This document shows positions 1 through 11,736 of a DNA stretch of 64,000 nucleotides, one piece after another. A program made the position numbers and the translations under genes. Numbering within the stretch: the first letter of the stretch is position 1; every line of letters begins with the position of its first letter. Source of the DNA: Malania oleifera (taxonomy: Eukaryota; Streptophyta; Magnoliopsida; Santalales; Ximeniaceae). Under the pieces are notes generated by a model. That model was not told the DNA's origin. It did no database searches and saw nothing but the letters and a program-made list of their open reading frames with translations. The stretch spans positions 78,662,931 through 78,726,930 of the forward strand of contig NC_080419.1 in the NCBI RefSeq assembly GCF_029873635.1, read 5' to 3'.

Positions 1-185
1 TTGTTGTCTACGTTTTTAGTAGGGATGAGATCACCATGTGTGACTAACTTCCAAGCATTCCAATCCATAGTTTGCAAGTAGATTCTCATTCGCTGTTTCC
101 AGAAGGTGTAACTAACGCCACATTAAATAAGTGGTCTAGAAGAGGATTGGCCTTCGGTAAAGGGAGATACACCTAGATGTGTCAT
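1..185 (-). pseudogene. copia gag N-terminus (element B, fragment)
   Basis: Reading the minus strand from the ATG at 183-185, the translation contains a tryptophan-rich start typical of SIRE-like copia Gag (a FWKQRMRIYL-type motif followed by MDWNAWKLV). This is the part of the capsid polyprotein just after the leader. One in-frame stop interrupts it before the FWKQR motif. It lies directly inside the primer-binding site and LTR of the same element (231-2117); the remainder of the element is outside the window to the left. The same motif order appears in element E near 14807-14960, so B and E belong to related lineages. Confidence 0.7.
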
Positions 186-230
186 AGTGATCTTTATGTA
201 GCTTCTAGATTAAGATTTACTACAACCTAG

Positions 231-245
231 GGCTATGATACCAAT
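231..245 (-). other. primer-binding site of element B
   Basis: The minus strand reads TGGTATCATAGCC directly after the LTR end. This is close to the initiator tRNA-Met complement (TGGTATCAGAGC) used by many plant LTR retrotransposons, with one difference in the core. It fixes the orientation of the adjacent LTR. Confidence 0.75.
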
Positions 246-2117
246 TGAAAAGTAAGGTGTAATCCCAAGAGGGGGGTGAATTGGGTTTATTAAAATTTCT
301 TTAAAACTTTTGTTTTAAAAATTCCTTGATTTAAGAATTAACCTAACAAATTAATATTCAGCAATCACACAATCATATTGATGTTGATTTGAAACCTTGC
401 AAGCATAGCCAACAATCCTTTTAAGTTAAGTCAACAACTAATCCAAGTTCAATCCTTTGATGAATGAATGATGATCAAGATCAGTTTGAAAAAAATATTA
501 GAGTATTCAAAATCTGAATTTTCTTTCAATCAATCAACAGTTAGAATAAATAATTTCTAGAGATTTAATTTTACAAGACCTAAAAATTTCCTTTAATTAA
601 TAGAGCAAGATTAACTTCAGCAGTGTAGTAAAATCAATATTCAAGATTACTTCTGAATTTGTCAAACCACTTAACAACCAAATAATGATAACCAATATGT
701 TTCTTGGTTTTAAATATGAAACAAATTAGTAATTCAGTGAGCTCAAAATTTGATAATCTGATTTTTCAATCAATCAATCAATATAGTATGTTGATTTCAA
801 ATATGGATCAAAGTAAGAAACTTCGGCAACTCTCAATATTTAGCAAGTGTTAAACAATCATACACTCAAGTTATATGTTTGCAAAAAATTAAAACGAGTA
901 AGGAGAAGAGCTAAAGACCGTATTTTTTTACAAGGATCGGCCAACGGCCTACGTCCTTGCCCCAAGCAACCGTTATGAGGATTTTCCTTTCCAACTTCTT
1001 TACAGGCCAAGTTAAAACCTCTCCATATCAGTTGGAGATTCCTCTCTAACAAGAATACCCCTTCTCGTTAGCCCAACGATTCAACAACCCTGAATTGTCA
1101 AACAACAACAAAACAAGAAACAATTTTGAGTATAAGTAGAACTCTCTCAACAATAGAAGATTAGTACAATTTAAAATCAAAATACTTCAATCAATAATCA
1201 ATATAAAAGAGTGAAGCTCATATTATTATCATCGAGGTTCTAATTTGATTTGAAAATCTCAATAGGGAACGATCAGAAACCGTGAGTTATATCAGTACAA
1301 ACACAACAAGACTTCAGAAAATATTTGAGCAAGAAAAGAGTATAAAGAACTTAGATTGATTGCTACTTGTAGGTATATTTGATCTTTAGGTTTACCATGT
1401 ATTTATAGATAAATAAAGTTAATTTTCGTATTTCCCAAGTTTCTTAGAGTGTTTCTCAAGTTTTCACAAAGTTTTGGAGCCAAGTAATCAAATTTGGAAA
1501 CTTCCCTCGCTTTTTTTAAAATTTAAAAACACGAAGGTCAGTCACCTGTGCCTTGAAATTACAGCGTATTCTGAAAGTCAATACTGGGTCAGTCGCTTGA
1601 GCCTTAATGGTTAGTCACCTGATGCAGTTTTGTTTGCATAGTTAAAAACATATAAAAATGTCAGTCAATTGATCTAACAAGGTTAGTCACCTAAACTTAC
1701 AACTTTCAAAAATTCTTTGATTTTTAACACTTTATCCTTTTAATCTTGGAAAAACTTAAATAAAACATTTTCCAAGGTTTTCAAAAATTGGTCTCTAAGT
1801 CAATGATGGTTCCTAAGAGCTTCAACCATTTATATTGAAAATTATGAAGTACTTATATGAAACTTCTTAAGACTATGACTTTTCTAATCACTAAGTCTTC
1901 ATGTTTATCTTGACATCAAGCTTAAATAGTCTTTAACTTCATCATGTCTTCTATCTTTGAGTTCAAGCTTTCAAAAGACTTGTCAAGCACTTGATTTTGA
2001 TCTAAAACACTTGAATCACTTGACCACTTGAGTCCTGAAACTTCATTTGACCAAATATGTTAAGTTTCTTTGATTTGTTATCATTAAAATAAGATTATAA
2101 GTCTTGTTAGGCTAACA
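246..2117 (-). repeat. 5' LTR of SIRE-like copia element B
   Basis: On the minus strand this 1872-bp LTR starts TGTTAGCCTAACAAG at 2117 and ends TTTTCA at 246, followed by the primer-binding site. Near its 3' end is the string CAATTCACCCCCCTCTTGGG, which is common to this class of plant LTR. It is inserted in the reverse transcriptase region of copia remnant A, which starts immediately at 2118. A cluster of degenerate motifs of the type GGTCAGTCACCTG lies at 1536-1690. The opening of this LTR resembles the LTR at 62838 (TGTTGGCCTAACAAAG and then TGATGATAACAAAT), which points the other way. Confidence 0.85.
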
Positions 2118-3470
2118 CATATTCTCTCGTAATGGACAGAATCACTTTGAGATTCTTAATTGCACTAGTAGTTGCTAAACAACCGAGCATGCATCTTATG
2201 GACATAGTAACAACATATGTATATGGATCATTGGATAATGAAATTTATATGAAAATCCCTAAAAGATTTAAATTGTCTGAAACTAGAAATTTATATTCAA
2301 CTAAACTCTAATATTCTTTATATGGATTAAAGCAATATGGACGCATGTGGTGCAATCGATTAAGTGAGTACCTTATGAAAGAATGATTCATAAATGATCT
2401 AATTTGTCCATGCATTTTTATTAAAAAATCAGAATCTGAATTTGCTATAATTGATGTTTATGTTGATGATTTGAATTTAGTTGGGACTCCTGAAGAGTTC
2501 ACTAAAGCTGCTAATTATTTAATGGCGGAATTTGAGATGAAAGATTTAGGAAAGACAAAATATTGTCTTGGCCTACAAATTAAACATGTAAATGGCGGAA
2601 TTCTTGTTCATCAATCTAAATATACTAGAAAGGTATTAAGAAAATTCTATATGGACAAAGTTCATCATTTGGGATCTCCAATGATGGTGCGATCACTTGA
2701 TGTTAAGAAAGATCCATTTTGACCTCATGATAAGGGGGAGGAATTACTTGGTCCTAAAGTACTATATCTAAGTGTTATCGATTTTCTAATGTATCTAGTC
2801 AATTGTACAAGACCCGACATTGTATTTGCTGTAAATCTACTAGCAAGATACAGCTCTACTCTTACTCGACGACACTGAAATGGAATTAAGCACATTCTAC
2901 GCTATTTGAGAGGTACATCTGATTTGGGTCTATTCTACTCATTTAATTCCAAATCTCAACTAGTAGGATATGCAGATGTTGGATATCTATCTCATCCTCA
3001 CAATGTTAAATCTTATACTGGATATGTATTTCTTTAGGAAAAAACTATTATATCTTCAAAATCTGTAAAGCAGACGATTACAACAACATCTTCCAATTAT
3101 TCTGAAATACTAGCTATCCATGAAGCTAGTAGAGAATGTGTGTGGCTTAGATCAATGATTTCTCATATCCAAGTAAATTGTGGTCTTCAATCAATTAAGG
3201 ATATTCCAATAGTTTTATGTGAAGACAATGTTGGATGTATACCTCAATTAAGATACATAAAGAGTGACTGAACAAAGCATATCTCTCCAAAATTCTTTTA
3301 TACACATGAACTTAAGAAAAATGGTGATATAGATGTTGAGCAGATCCAATCAAATAATAATCTAACAGATTTATTCACTAAAGTTTTACCTACTACAACA
3401 TTCAAGAAATTAGTTTATCTTATCGGAATGAAGCATCTTAAAGATCTTAACAAAATGAGTTAATATATGA
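2118..3470 (+). pseudogene. copia reverse transcriptase - RNase H remnant (element A)
   Basis: This is the 3' part of a Ty1-copia pol. The plus strand shows a YGLKQ-type motif near 2320, the catalytic YVDD motif near 2460, MKDLGKTKYCLGLQI, a CTRPDI motif near 2805, and the RNase H/connection region to about 3470. At least seven in-frame stops (for example near 2310, 2385, 2720 and 3270) show that it is dead. The 5' half is cut off at 2118 by LTR B. The element's own 3' LTR follows after a short purine-rich tract. The longest open stretch (2471-2722) is only a fragment of this frame, not a gene. Confidence 0.9.
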
Positions 3471-3485
3471 GTGAACCCTAAGGAG

Positions 3486-3958
3486 TGTTATGAATGGATG
3501 AGGGTGGCTATCATTCATCCATATCTTGTCCACATCTTCATGTCCTCATGAACTTGCCCCATATGTCTACACTAATTCATGTCCCCATGAACTTGCCTCA
3601 TATGTCTGCACTAATTATGTCCCTATGTGAACATGCCCTAAATGTTTGTACTAATAAAGTTAACATTAGATAGCTTGTGAATGTTATAAATACCTCATCT
3701 CACATGGCTAGTGTAGGACGAAAAGAATAGTAGAAAAAGAAGAAGAGAGAAAGAAAGAAGTAGAAAGAGAGATGAGAGATATAAAAGAAATAAGGAGAGA
3801 TATTTTATGTAAGGTTAAATCCATATATTATTGTAATTCCTCCCGAAATTGTGAAGTTTTGATCCAATCCACCCGTGGAGTAGGTATATTCGAATTACAT
3901 AAAATCTTTGTCTCATCTTATTTAATTTTTCTATTTATTTTCGGCATCTTTCATAACA
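3486..3958 (+). repeat. 3' LTR of copia element A
   Basis: The 473-bp LTR starts TGTTATGAA and ends TTTCATAACA, a good short terminal inverted repeat. It is preceded by the purine-rich CTAAGGAG (polypurine tract). A TATAAATA box lies near 3685. The small open frame at 3772-3978 lies across the LTR end and is not a gene. Confidence 0.85.
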
Positions 3959-4389
3959 CTCTTTACTTTTGGATGTAATTTAATTTTATTTTTCAAATTT
4001 TATGAATATTTAATTTTAATTTTATTTAAATTTATCTCATTATTTTATTTAAATTTTAATTTAAAAGTGTTTATAAACCAAAAAAAAGAATTTGATAATT
4101 TTCTAATAATAAGTTATCAAAATAATTAAAAATCGTAAAATTTTATTTTCATTTTTCTTTGCAAATAACCGAAAACTAACAATAAAAATAGAAAAATAGC
4201 AACATAAATAAATGTGCTTTTATAAACTATTTTTTTATTGTGCAAAAGTGAAAAAGTGAAAAATAAAAAGCAACAACAACACCAAATAAATCCTTCACTT
4301 TTAATTTTGTTTTAGGCTCATGCAACTAATGGCCCACAATAATATCATACATGGAGCAATTCATATGAACAAATTTGTATACTTGTCGA

Positions 4390-5045
4390 TGTGCTGTAAA
4401 TGAGTCGAACCAAGCCAAGCTTTAACATGTTCAACCTTGGCTTGAAAGAAGATCAGCTCAGCTCGAGCTGAACTCAAAATTTTAATTATAGGCTCGGGCT
4501 CAACTCAAGCTCGCCTTAGTCTAGACCATAAACCCAAAAAATATCCAAGGCCAGCCAATTTCTTATTTATAACTTCAAAGGCCATTAATGGCCAGCTACA
4601 ATTACAAAAACATTAGGAAGACCACAAAAATTTAGGCCCACATGGATTTTACATTACTAAACCTTGCTAACTTGTGAGAAGATGGACGAAAAGAGGAAGC
4701 TTGGCGAGGCTTTTATAAGTTGCTGAGTAGCCAAATGCTTTTTGGGTTTTATTAATGTTTAGTAGATTTTTTTGAATCAATAGTTACTCTATTAACTTAA
4801 ATAAATAAAATAAAATATTTTAAGTATTAAATTTAAGATTAAGCTCATTTCAAGCTTAATCGAGCTACGCACAAGTCTAAACGAGCTAAGCCCAACTGTG
4901 TTCAAGCTCAGCTTATTCATTAAGCAAGCCTAAAAATTGGGCTTGGGAATTGCTCGTATAGATAATAAATGAGCTTAAACGAACTCTTATCGAGTCAAGC
5001 TCCTAAACCACTCATTAGCGGTTCGATTCGTATGCAGCTTTATTT
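4390..5045. repeat. degenerate AGCTCG-rich interspersed repeat
   Basis: Both ends of this stretch are rich in AGCTCGAGCT-like words and carry partly inverted copies: a GAGTCGAACCAAGCC-like word at the left, and the complement of CGAACCGCTAATGAG at the right. This layout is seen in old non-autonomous DNA transposons of plants. No target duplication could be assigned, so the exact ends and class are uncertain. Confidence 0.35.
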
Positions 5046-5123
5046 ATCGGTATTAGCACTACAGAAAGTTTTTCTTCAAGTCTCATCTTTGTTGCATGGC
5101 AAACCCACACATTGACAAGTCTT

Positions 5124-5282
5124 GATGTGGGGACATATATAAATATTAAAAATATATAAATTCCTAAAATTAATATTAGCCAAAATATCATAAATTTGTT
5201 TCATTAAAATAGTTTTGATGTGGGGACATTTATAAACATTAAAAATATATGAATGCCTAAAATTAATATTAGTCAAAATAAA
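5124..5282. repeat. two-copy direct repeat, 93-bp period
   Basis: The word GATGTGGGGACAT followed by about 50 matching AT-rich bases occurs at 5124 and again at 5217, with a few substitutions. The copies are about 66 bp long and separated by unique DNA, which looks like a local duplication. Confidence 0.8.
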
Positions 5283-6292
5283 TGCAGATTTATTTTATTA
5301 ATATTTTAATGTACTCATCAATATTAGGTCTTGTTTAAAGAAAAAGGATTATGGGCTTAATAAAAAAATTAGTTTAACTAATTAAAATGTGGTTAGCTAG
5401 TCCATTGGCGTAAGCTCCATAAACAAGGGTATGTAACAGGACATGGGAGCTTTTAGAACTTAACCCACTCTAGACTTGGCCTATAAAAACCCTAGTTGAC
5501 TTCTCAAAAAAAGGATTTCCAAAAAAAAAAAGTAAAAAGAGAATCGAGACTTGGAGAATAGACACATATCAAATGTGAGGAGTCGCTTACATCGTGAAGA
5601 TCAACAAATTAAGAGAAAAACATCAAATTCTTTGGTTGTTCTTTTACGATCCGCTCTTCATTTAAAAAACTATTCTTCATGATCATGCCTATGAAGATCA
5701 AACATGCAGTTATCTTCCAACTATCATCATTTTTATTATTTGAAAGATCTAGCGTCGCTTCAATCAATAATACATTAACGAGCCCTCAAGTTCGCAAATC
5801 CTCTTTCAAGGAGATCAAATTAAAAGATTTTTACTTTTTTGGTGTAAATATATTTAGAGATTGTACTCTCACTTAATTAATACAAAAAATAAAGTTTTTA
5901 TGCTAATTTTTCTTGTCTAAATTTTAAGGGAAGAGTTGGTCATTACAACAGTATTTTATGATATCTTGTGATAGATGATATGCTTTTATTTATTATCAAT
6001 CTGTGACTATTGCTATTATATGTTTATTTTTTTATTATTAAATAATATTTTATGTTTTACTACATTTGTATTAAAAGAAAATATTTTTGGCTACTATTTT
6101 TATTTTTTATATTTAATTCTCCTGAGGCATTAATTTTGTTAAAAAAAAACTACTCTAATTTCTACAAATGCCTCTTAATTTTAAATAAACAGTGTTGCTA
6201 TTTATAAGGGTGGGCATGAAAAACCAAAAACCAAACCAAACCAAACCGAAAAATCAATTAACTATATTTTTTGGTTCTGATTCAATTTGAAG

Positions 6293-7330
6293 TGTTAGTT
6301 TCAAGGTTTCATTAACTTGATTTTAATAATAATAAACTATTATGGACTAATGACTTAATGTTTAAATTGTTTTTTATAGGATTGAGTCATTGAAGTTGAA
6401 GAATTAAGAGAACATTTGAATAGTTAATGTTTTATTTACTTGTATTTTTTACTCTCTCAATTGTATTGTGTTTTAGCTTGTAAAACTCTAAAAATATATA
6501 AGGCATAACATAAATGAGCTAAAACTATAAAATGGAATTAACGGATGACCGAACTAAGCCTTAAAGCTAGGGTGGTCAACTGGTCCAGGCAGAGGCTAGA
6601 GGTGATTTATTGACCCCTGAAGGCAATCGACCGACCTAACAAGTTTTTCCTGCAACGGTCTTTTTACTTCTCTCTAATGACTAGTATGCAATTGACCGGA
6701 TGCACTAAACAACCTACTAGTCTAACAAGTAAAAAAGCTTAAATAGGCAGAAAATGGCTAATTTTTCCCCAATCTCTATATATACGCTTTCCAAAGCCTT
6801 AAGAATGTTAGAGAAAATTTCCATACTAAATATTCAAATGCTCTTACTTTCAAATCTCTCTTAATCTATCTTGTGCTCTAAATTGCTCCTCTTTGAGAGA
6901 AAACTTTTAAGCTTCATTTGATTATTCTTTGAGAGTTAATTTTGAGTGAGCTTCAAAATTGTATATCTTTCTTGCAAGGAATTTGTGTTTTAGATTTATT
7001 GTATTGGTTTCCTTGTCTTTGAAAAACAAGGGATTGTAATTTGGTTTCCTTGGTCTCTTAAAATCGAGAGGTGTAATTGAAGTCTTTGCCATCGTGAAAG
7101 TAAGGAGATTAGTGAAACCGCAAAGTAGTTGGCCCTGAGAGAGTGAACGTAAGCAGGGATAACAAAATCATTATAATAGAGTTTGTAATTTCTCTTCCTT
7201 CTCTCTTTAAATTGCTTTAATTTTTTGTGACTTAGTTGGCTTGTTTAATTTGCTTTAAATATTGTATCTAACATTTAATTTTCATTACACCCAATTCACC
7301 CCTACTCTTAAGTTGCCACTTGGGTTAACA
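6293..7330 (+). repeat. 5' LTR of element C
   Basis: The 1038-bp LTR starts TGTTAGTTTC and ends GGGTTAACA and is followed by a primer-binding site. A TATATATA stretch lies near 6778. Its 3' end carries CAATTCACCCCTACTC, the conserved end type of SIRE-like LTRs. The second copy at 37396-38315 shares long blocks from the GTTGAAGAATTAAGAG word onward; the first ~105 bp have no clear counterpart there. Confidence 0.85.
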
Positions 7331-7332
7331 AT

Positions 7333-7345
7333 TGGTATCAGAGCG
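7333..7345 (+). other. primer-binding site of element C
   Basis: TGGTATCAGAGCG follows the LTR end after two bases; it is complementary to the 3' end of plant initiator tRNA-Met. Confidence 0.85.
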
Positions 7346-7390
7346 AAGACTTTTCTTTTAATTTTTGACTAAATAGTATATGAGTGATCC

Positions 7391-9850
7391 ATGGCAACTA
7401 CAAACATTGGCATTAAGGGATTCTAATTGTTAAAGCACCTTCTTTATTGGAGAATGTTGGCCCTAGAGTCGAGTCTAGGGGGGTGAATGGACTCTTTTTC
7501 GTATTTAGGTTTTCCTGTACAAAATAATAAATCTTGTCAAGATACAAGCAATTATATCACAATATAAAGGATATAAGTCATGCACAAGATGTAAATTAAA
7601 GAATATAGGGAACAGAAAGCTTGACAAACGATATTAACGTGGTTCGGCCCCTTGCCTACGTCCACACCTTGAGACACACTTAAGGATTCTTAATCCACTA
7701 TCAACCTCCTTCACTGGTGGAGAAGCCTTTACACGTTGCTTACTTAGAGCCTTTCAGCAAGGTTCACCAAGAACCCTTACAAAATGAAAAAGAATTACAA
7801 ACAAAGCTCCTTGAATGAGCAGATATTTGATAAATCACAAACCTCACACAAATCTCTCAAGTAATGAATCAACACAAGATTAGAGAGCAAGAGATATTTT
7901 GAGCACTTGAGATGATGAACTAAATGCAAAGTGCTAGTGAATGATATTCTAAAGATGTTAATAACTAATATCAATCTTTAAACAAGTCTTTGGACTTGTA
8001 TTTATAGGAAAATTGGACTACTAGCCATTATATGGTCATTGACTTAATAAAATATTTGTTTACTTTGAAAACTAACTATTTTATGGTCGTTGGGGTTCAG
8101 AACCCAACACAAACCGTCGACGGTTTACCCTATTTGTTCATTATCTAAACCTTATCATCTGTGAAAATCTTCAACAAAAAAGTTGTGGAATTTGTGCTTT
8201 GCTTTCCATAGATACCAAGATCACCCTTTTTGGAGTTCTCTAGCAAAAGTTATGCTCCAAATACTGACGAGTGTTCCGAAAAATTTGAGAAAGGAATTTG
8301 AGTGGTGCATAAATGAGATTTTAAACCCAACCAGGACCAAGTCTTTAAAAGATTATAACACTAATATGATTTAAAACTTGTCCTATATAAAAAAACATTT
8401 GAGTAAGGGATATTTTTATAAAACTCTTGTTTTGACTTTGAAAACTCATAAGTACTGAACTTATGACTTGGTGATATCCTATGTACTCTTACGAATTAGT
8501 ATGCACATGCAATTTGCTCAACTCTTGTTAAATAAACTTGCTCGAATCATAACTACAAGAGTTACAATAAACACTACCTCAAACACTCCCCATTATACAT
8601 ATGACTTTACATTTGCTTTGATGGTTGTGCTTAGTCATTTCGATTGAGTGTCCTCTTGATCTTTGCCTATTTGTTTGTCCACTTGATCTTTGCCTATGAG
8701 AATGTTCACTTGATCTTTGCAAAAAATTTGTATCTGTGTGATTTTGCCACTTATACCTGCCACAACTTAGTATGCAAAGATTAGTTTAACTAAGAACCAC
8801 TAATGGGTTGTTATCATCAAAATATGACAATTAGGATCATGTAGCCACTTAGGCTAATAGAAAAGATATTGTCTATTGAAAAAATAGGATGAACATTTTT
8901 CTAAACTCCCTTGATTTTAAAATTTGGGATGTTATATAAGATGAATACACTCCCCCAACAATTATAGAGAACGATGAGACCAAACCAAAACCTAGAAATT
9001 TGTGGAATGAAAATGAAAAACATATACACCAAATAAAATCTAAAGTTATGAATATTTTTCATTGTGCATTAAACTATAAATAATTTAATTGCATTATTGG
9101 ATGTACCTCCACTCATCAAGTTTCGCACACACTTCATATGACCCATAAGGGAATCTCTAAGGTAGAACTGTCTAGGATAAATATGCTTATCATAGAATAT
9201 GAAATGTTTGAAATGTATCAAAATGAGAAAATTAATAATACGTTTACAAGGTTTAAAAATATCATTAATGCTTTAAAATATCTTGGCAAGAATTACACTA
9301 ATTTTGACTTTGTACAAAGAATAATTAAGTGCTTGCCAAAAAAGTGTAAGACCAAGAAGAATGCAAAAGTGGAGTTAAAGGACCTACAAGAACTTCCACT
9401 TAAAGAATTGCTTAGGTTTTTTCTTGCGCATGAAATGGAAGCAAAGAGAATGATGGATTTAAGAGACAAGAAGAAAACATTAGCACTCACCTCAATGAAA
9501 GAAAAGGAGGAAGAAGAAGATAGTGATGAAGAAATTGTACCAATTACCAAAAAGTTCAAAAGATTTCTCAAAAAGAAGAAGGATGAAAAGAATGAAGAAG
9601 CAAGCAAACAAGCAAAGGTTAATTGCTACAGGACATCTTCGAACCGAATGTCCATATCTCAAGAAGGAAAAAAGGAGGTTCAAAAAGAAAAATTTCAATG
9701 TCATATGGAAAGATAGCAACTTCAATTCGGACTATAGCAAAGAAATGAAAAATCTTTGCCTCATGACTATTGAGGACAAAAATAAGGTAAGCTCCTTCTA
9801 CTTTAATGAAAATTTTCAAAATGACTTTTTAATAACCTTAAATTTGGGAC
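7391..9850 (+). pseudogene. copia gag remnant of element C, split by a solo LTR
   Basis: The Gag frame starts with ATGGCAACTACA at 7391, is interrupted at 7454 by a solo LTR, and resumes at 8865 with an RMNIFLNSLDFKIWDVI-like motif, the tryptophan-containing N-terminal region of copia Gag. The middle (9138-9716) is open and matches the UBN2-type capsid region: FTRFKNIINALKYLGK, then a KMKK-rich acidic/basic tail. The zinc knuckle is damaged: only the GHLRTECPYLKK end survives, in a shifted frame at about 9625-9665. Several stops and at least one frameshift make it non-functional. After about 9850 no pol sequence follows. Confidence 0.8.
7455..8859 (-). repeat. solo LTR inside gag of element C
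   Basis: A 1405-bp LTR without internal region, oriented on the minus strand: it starts TATTAGCCTAAGTGG (expected TGTTAGCC) at 8859 and ends GGCCAACA at 7455. It is flanked by a five-base target duplication, GAGAA at 7450-7454 and GAAAA at 8860-8864 (one mismatch). The interrupted gag frame can be followed across it. It contains a perfect 16-bp palindrome at 8111-8126. The small frame at 8183-8374 is spurious. Confidence 0.85.
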
Positions 9851-10089
9851 TTAATTGAAAATGATTTTCCTTGAAAAATGAAACTTAGGTTTTTTTCAAA
9901 TATTTTAGCTCTTTCAAAAAAAATTGTTTTCGCTCGAAGTTTCATCTAAAATAAGGGATTAAGATTGTTTTTAAACATATGTTTCCCTAAAATGTGTGAT
10001 TATATTTTATGCGAATCTTTTGCCACCCTTTGAAATATAATGAAAATTTTGTGAAGTGCTGATTTGTTGTGATGATTTGATAATTATAT
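9851..10089 (+). other. internal AT-rich DNA of element C
   Basis: Non-coding AT-rich DNA between the end of the gag remnant and the insertion point of element D; where a complete element would have protease and integrase, nothing of that kind can be seen. Confidence 0.5.
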
Positions 10090-10561
10090 TGTAAGAATTT
10101 TATTCTAATATTCAGCTATTATTTGCTAAAACTAGGATGTTTAATTATCATGATAATTTCACATATATTACCTTTATGCGGAAAATTAAAAGAAACCATA
10201 ATTATCACATACCGAGATCATTCATATTGTTAACTAATAGAGAAGAGCACTTGGAGAAATCGTTTCTCTCGCTTCACCTTGATCTCTTTCTATACTTCAC
10301 CAAATTTTTTATGGGAGAAGGCTGATGAAAAGAGAGCAAAGGTAGAGAGAGGACAATTTCCTATATCTCTTATCTTTCATTACCATTAGATTGTCATAAG
10401 CTACTCCCCATAACAGTAGATATATAGGAAAACCCTTCAACTTCCAGCTATTAAGTCTCACATTATTTTCAAAGCCAATCTCTTTAGTTAATCCATAATG
10501 TAACCATTCATTACCCTTGTCATATGGGACATATATCCTTCATGTGGGACATATCCTTACA
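10090..10561 (-). repeat. 3' LTR of element D
   Basis: On the plus strand it reads TGTAAGAATTTT to ATATCCTTACA. On the minus strand the LTR begins TGTAAGGATATG right after a polypurine tract. The partner LTR is at 35957-36453. The small frame at 10137-10325 is not a gene. Confidence 0.88.
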
Positions 10562-10577
10562 TTCTCCCACTTGGCCC
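10562..10577 (-). other. polypurine tract of element D
   Basis: The minus strand reads GCCAAGTGGGAGAA immediately before the LTR start. This purine tract would prime plus-strand synthesis, and it fixes the element's orientation. Confidence 0.75.
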
Positions 10578-10851
10578 ATATAAATGACATTAATTCGAAT
10601 TAACAACATAGCTATAATATGTGCATAACATTAGCTTATCCATACTTTAGTGAGATTACAATAATATCATAATTAAATAACTCACTAACACGAGTCATGA
10701 TGGTAAATATCAATAAAGAAACATCTTCCCTTCCATGTATTACAAATGCTAGCAAATTACTTAATTATAATCCATATTAGGAAGTAACCATAATGTCCTC
10801 GTAATGTCTTTGTCAAAGACAATTCCTGTCAACAATAATCCATCTCCATAA

Positions 10852-11700
10852 TTACAAAATTGATGGTAAACATGAAAAATGTTGAGAAACACCATTATTG
10901 ATGCCATTACAAATGTTGTAGAACAAAACATAAAGATCCACAATCATACATCGAGGATTACAACAAAGACTCATGTAATCAGCATGTTCCTTAAATGTCT
11001 TTGGTCCTAACCCTTTAGTTAAAGGATCTACTATCATGAGCTCAGTCCTTATATGTTCTATAAGCACTGTTTGTTTCTGAACTTCCTCCTTAACGACCAA
11101 ATATTTGAGCTCCATGTGCTCAGCACCATTAGAATATTTGTCGTTCTTAGAGAAAAAGAATGTTGCGAAATTATCACAATCGACAATTCCAAGTCCCGAG
11201 ATAAAATTCCGCAACCACAAAGCATGAATTGTGGCCCCAAAGCATGCCACAAATTCAACTTCCATAGTAGATGTTGCTATAATAGTCTATTTTCCACTTT
11301 TCCATGATATTGCTCCTCCAGCTAATAGGAACAAATGACCAAAAGTTGACTTTCGACTATCAACACAACCATCAAAATCTGAGCTGGAGTAACCAATCAC
11401 CTCCAGCTGATCTGACCTTCTATATGTGAGCATATAGTGTCTTGTTCCTTTTAAATATCTCAAAACCTTTTTTACAGCTTTCCAATGCTCTATTCTGGGA
11501 TTACTTTGGTATCTCCCAAGCATCCCAACTGCAAAGCTAATATCCGGTCTCGTACAAGTATGCCCATAGATCAAGCTTCCAACAACAGTTGCATAAGAAA
11601 ATTCCATTCTTTTATTTTCTAATGCATTATGTGGACATTCCTTTTCACTAAACTTGTCCCCTTTACAAATAGAAGCAGAAGTGGCCTTACATTCAGCCAT
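10852..11700 (-). pseudogene. copia RNase H region (element D)
   Basis: The minus strand shows MAECKATSASICKGDKF-type connection sequence, YGHTCTRPDISFAVGMLGRYQ, the block that precedes RNase H (SDFDGCVDSRKSTFGHLF), and an end with MIVDPLTKGL near 11020, the standard end of copia pol. The frame is broken near 11280, where one reading frame stops and another continues. Confidence 0.88.
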
Positions 11701-11736
11701 ATTAAATCTTTCTAGGACTTTATTGATATATCCCTT

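Larger units (their letters stand above)
3959..6292. other. AT-rich intergenic DNA, no gene seen
   Basis: No coding frame with recognisable similarity was found. The stretch holds an AGCTCG-rich repeat (about 4390-5040), a two-copy 93-bp repeat (5124-5282), a possible TATA-containing LTR-like block around 5460-5880 (TATAAAAACCC at about 5480, then AG-rich leader-like DNA) that I could not delimit, and an AACCA-rich simple repeat at 6220-6250. Confidence 0.5.

Noticed and set aside
3772..3978. 68-codon open frame
   Set aside because: Lies in the 3' LTR of copia A across its end.
7333..7345. tRNA gene
   Set aside because: TGGTATCAGAGC words (here and at 14752, 21850, and complements at 231, 35941, 55776) are primer-binding sites beside LTR ends; no cloverleaf or internal promoter boxes are present.
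9293..9819. Minus-strand open frames opposite the gag of element C
   Set aside because: They arise from the Lys/Glu-rich (AAG/GAA) coding strand, whose complement lacks stops; no similarity to any family.
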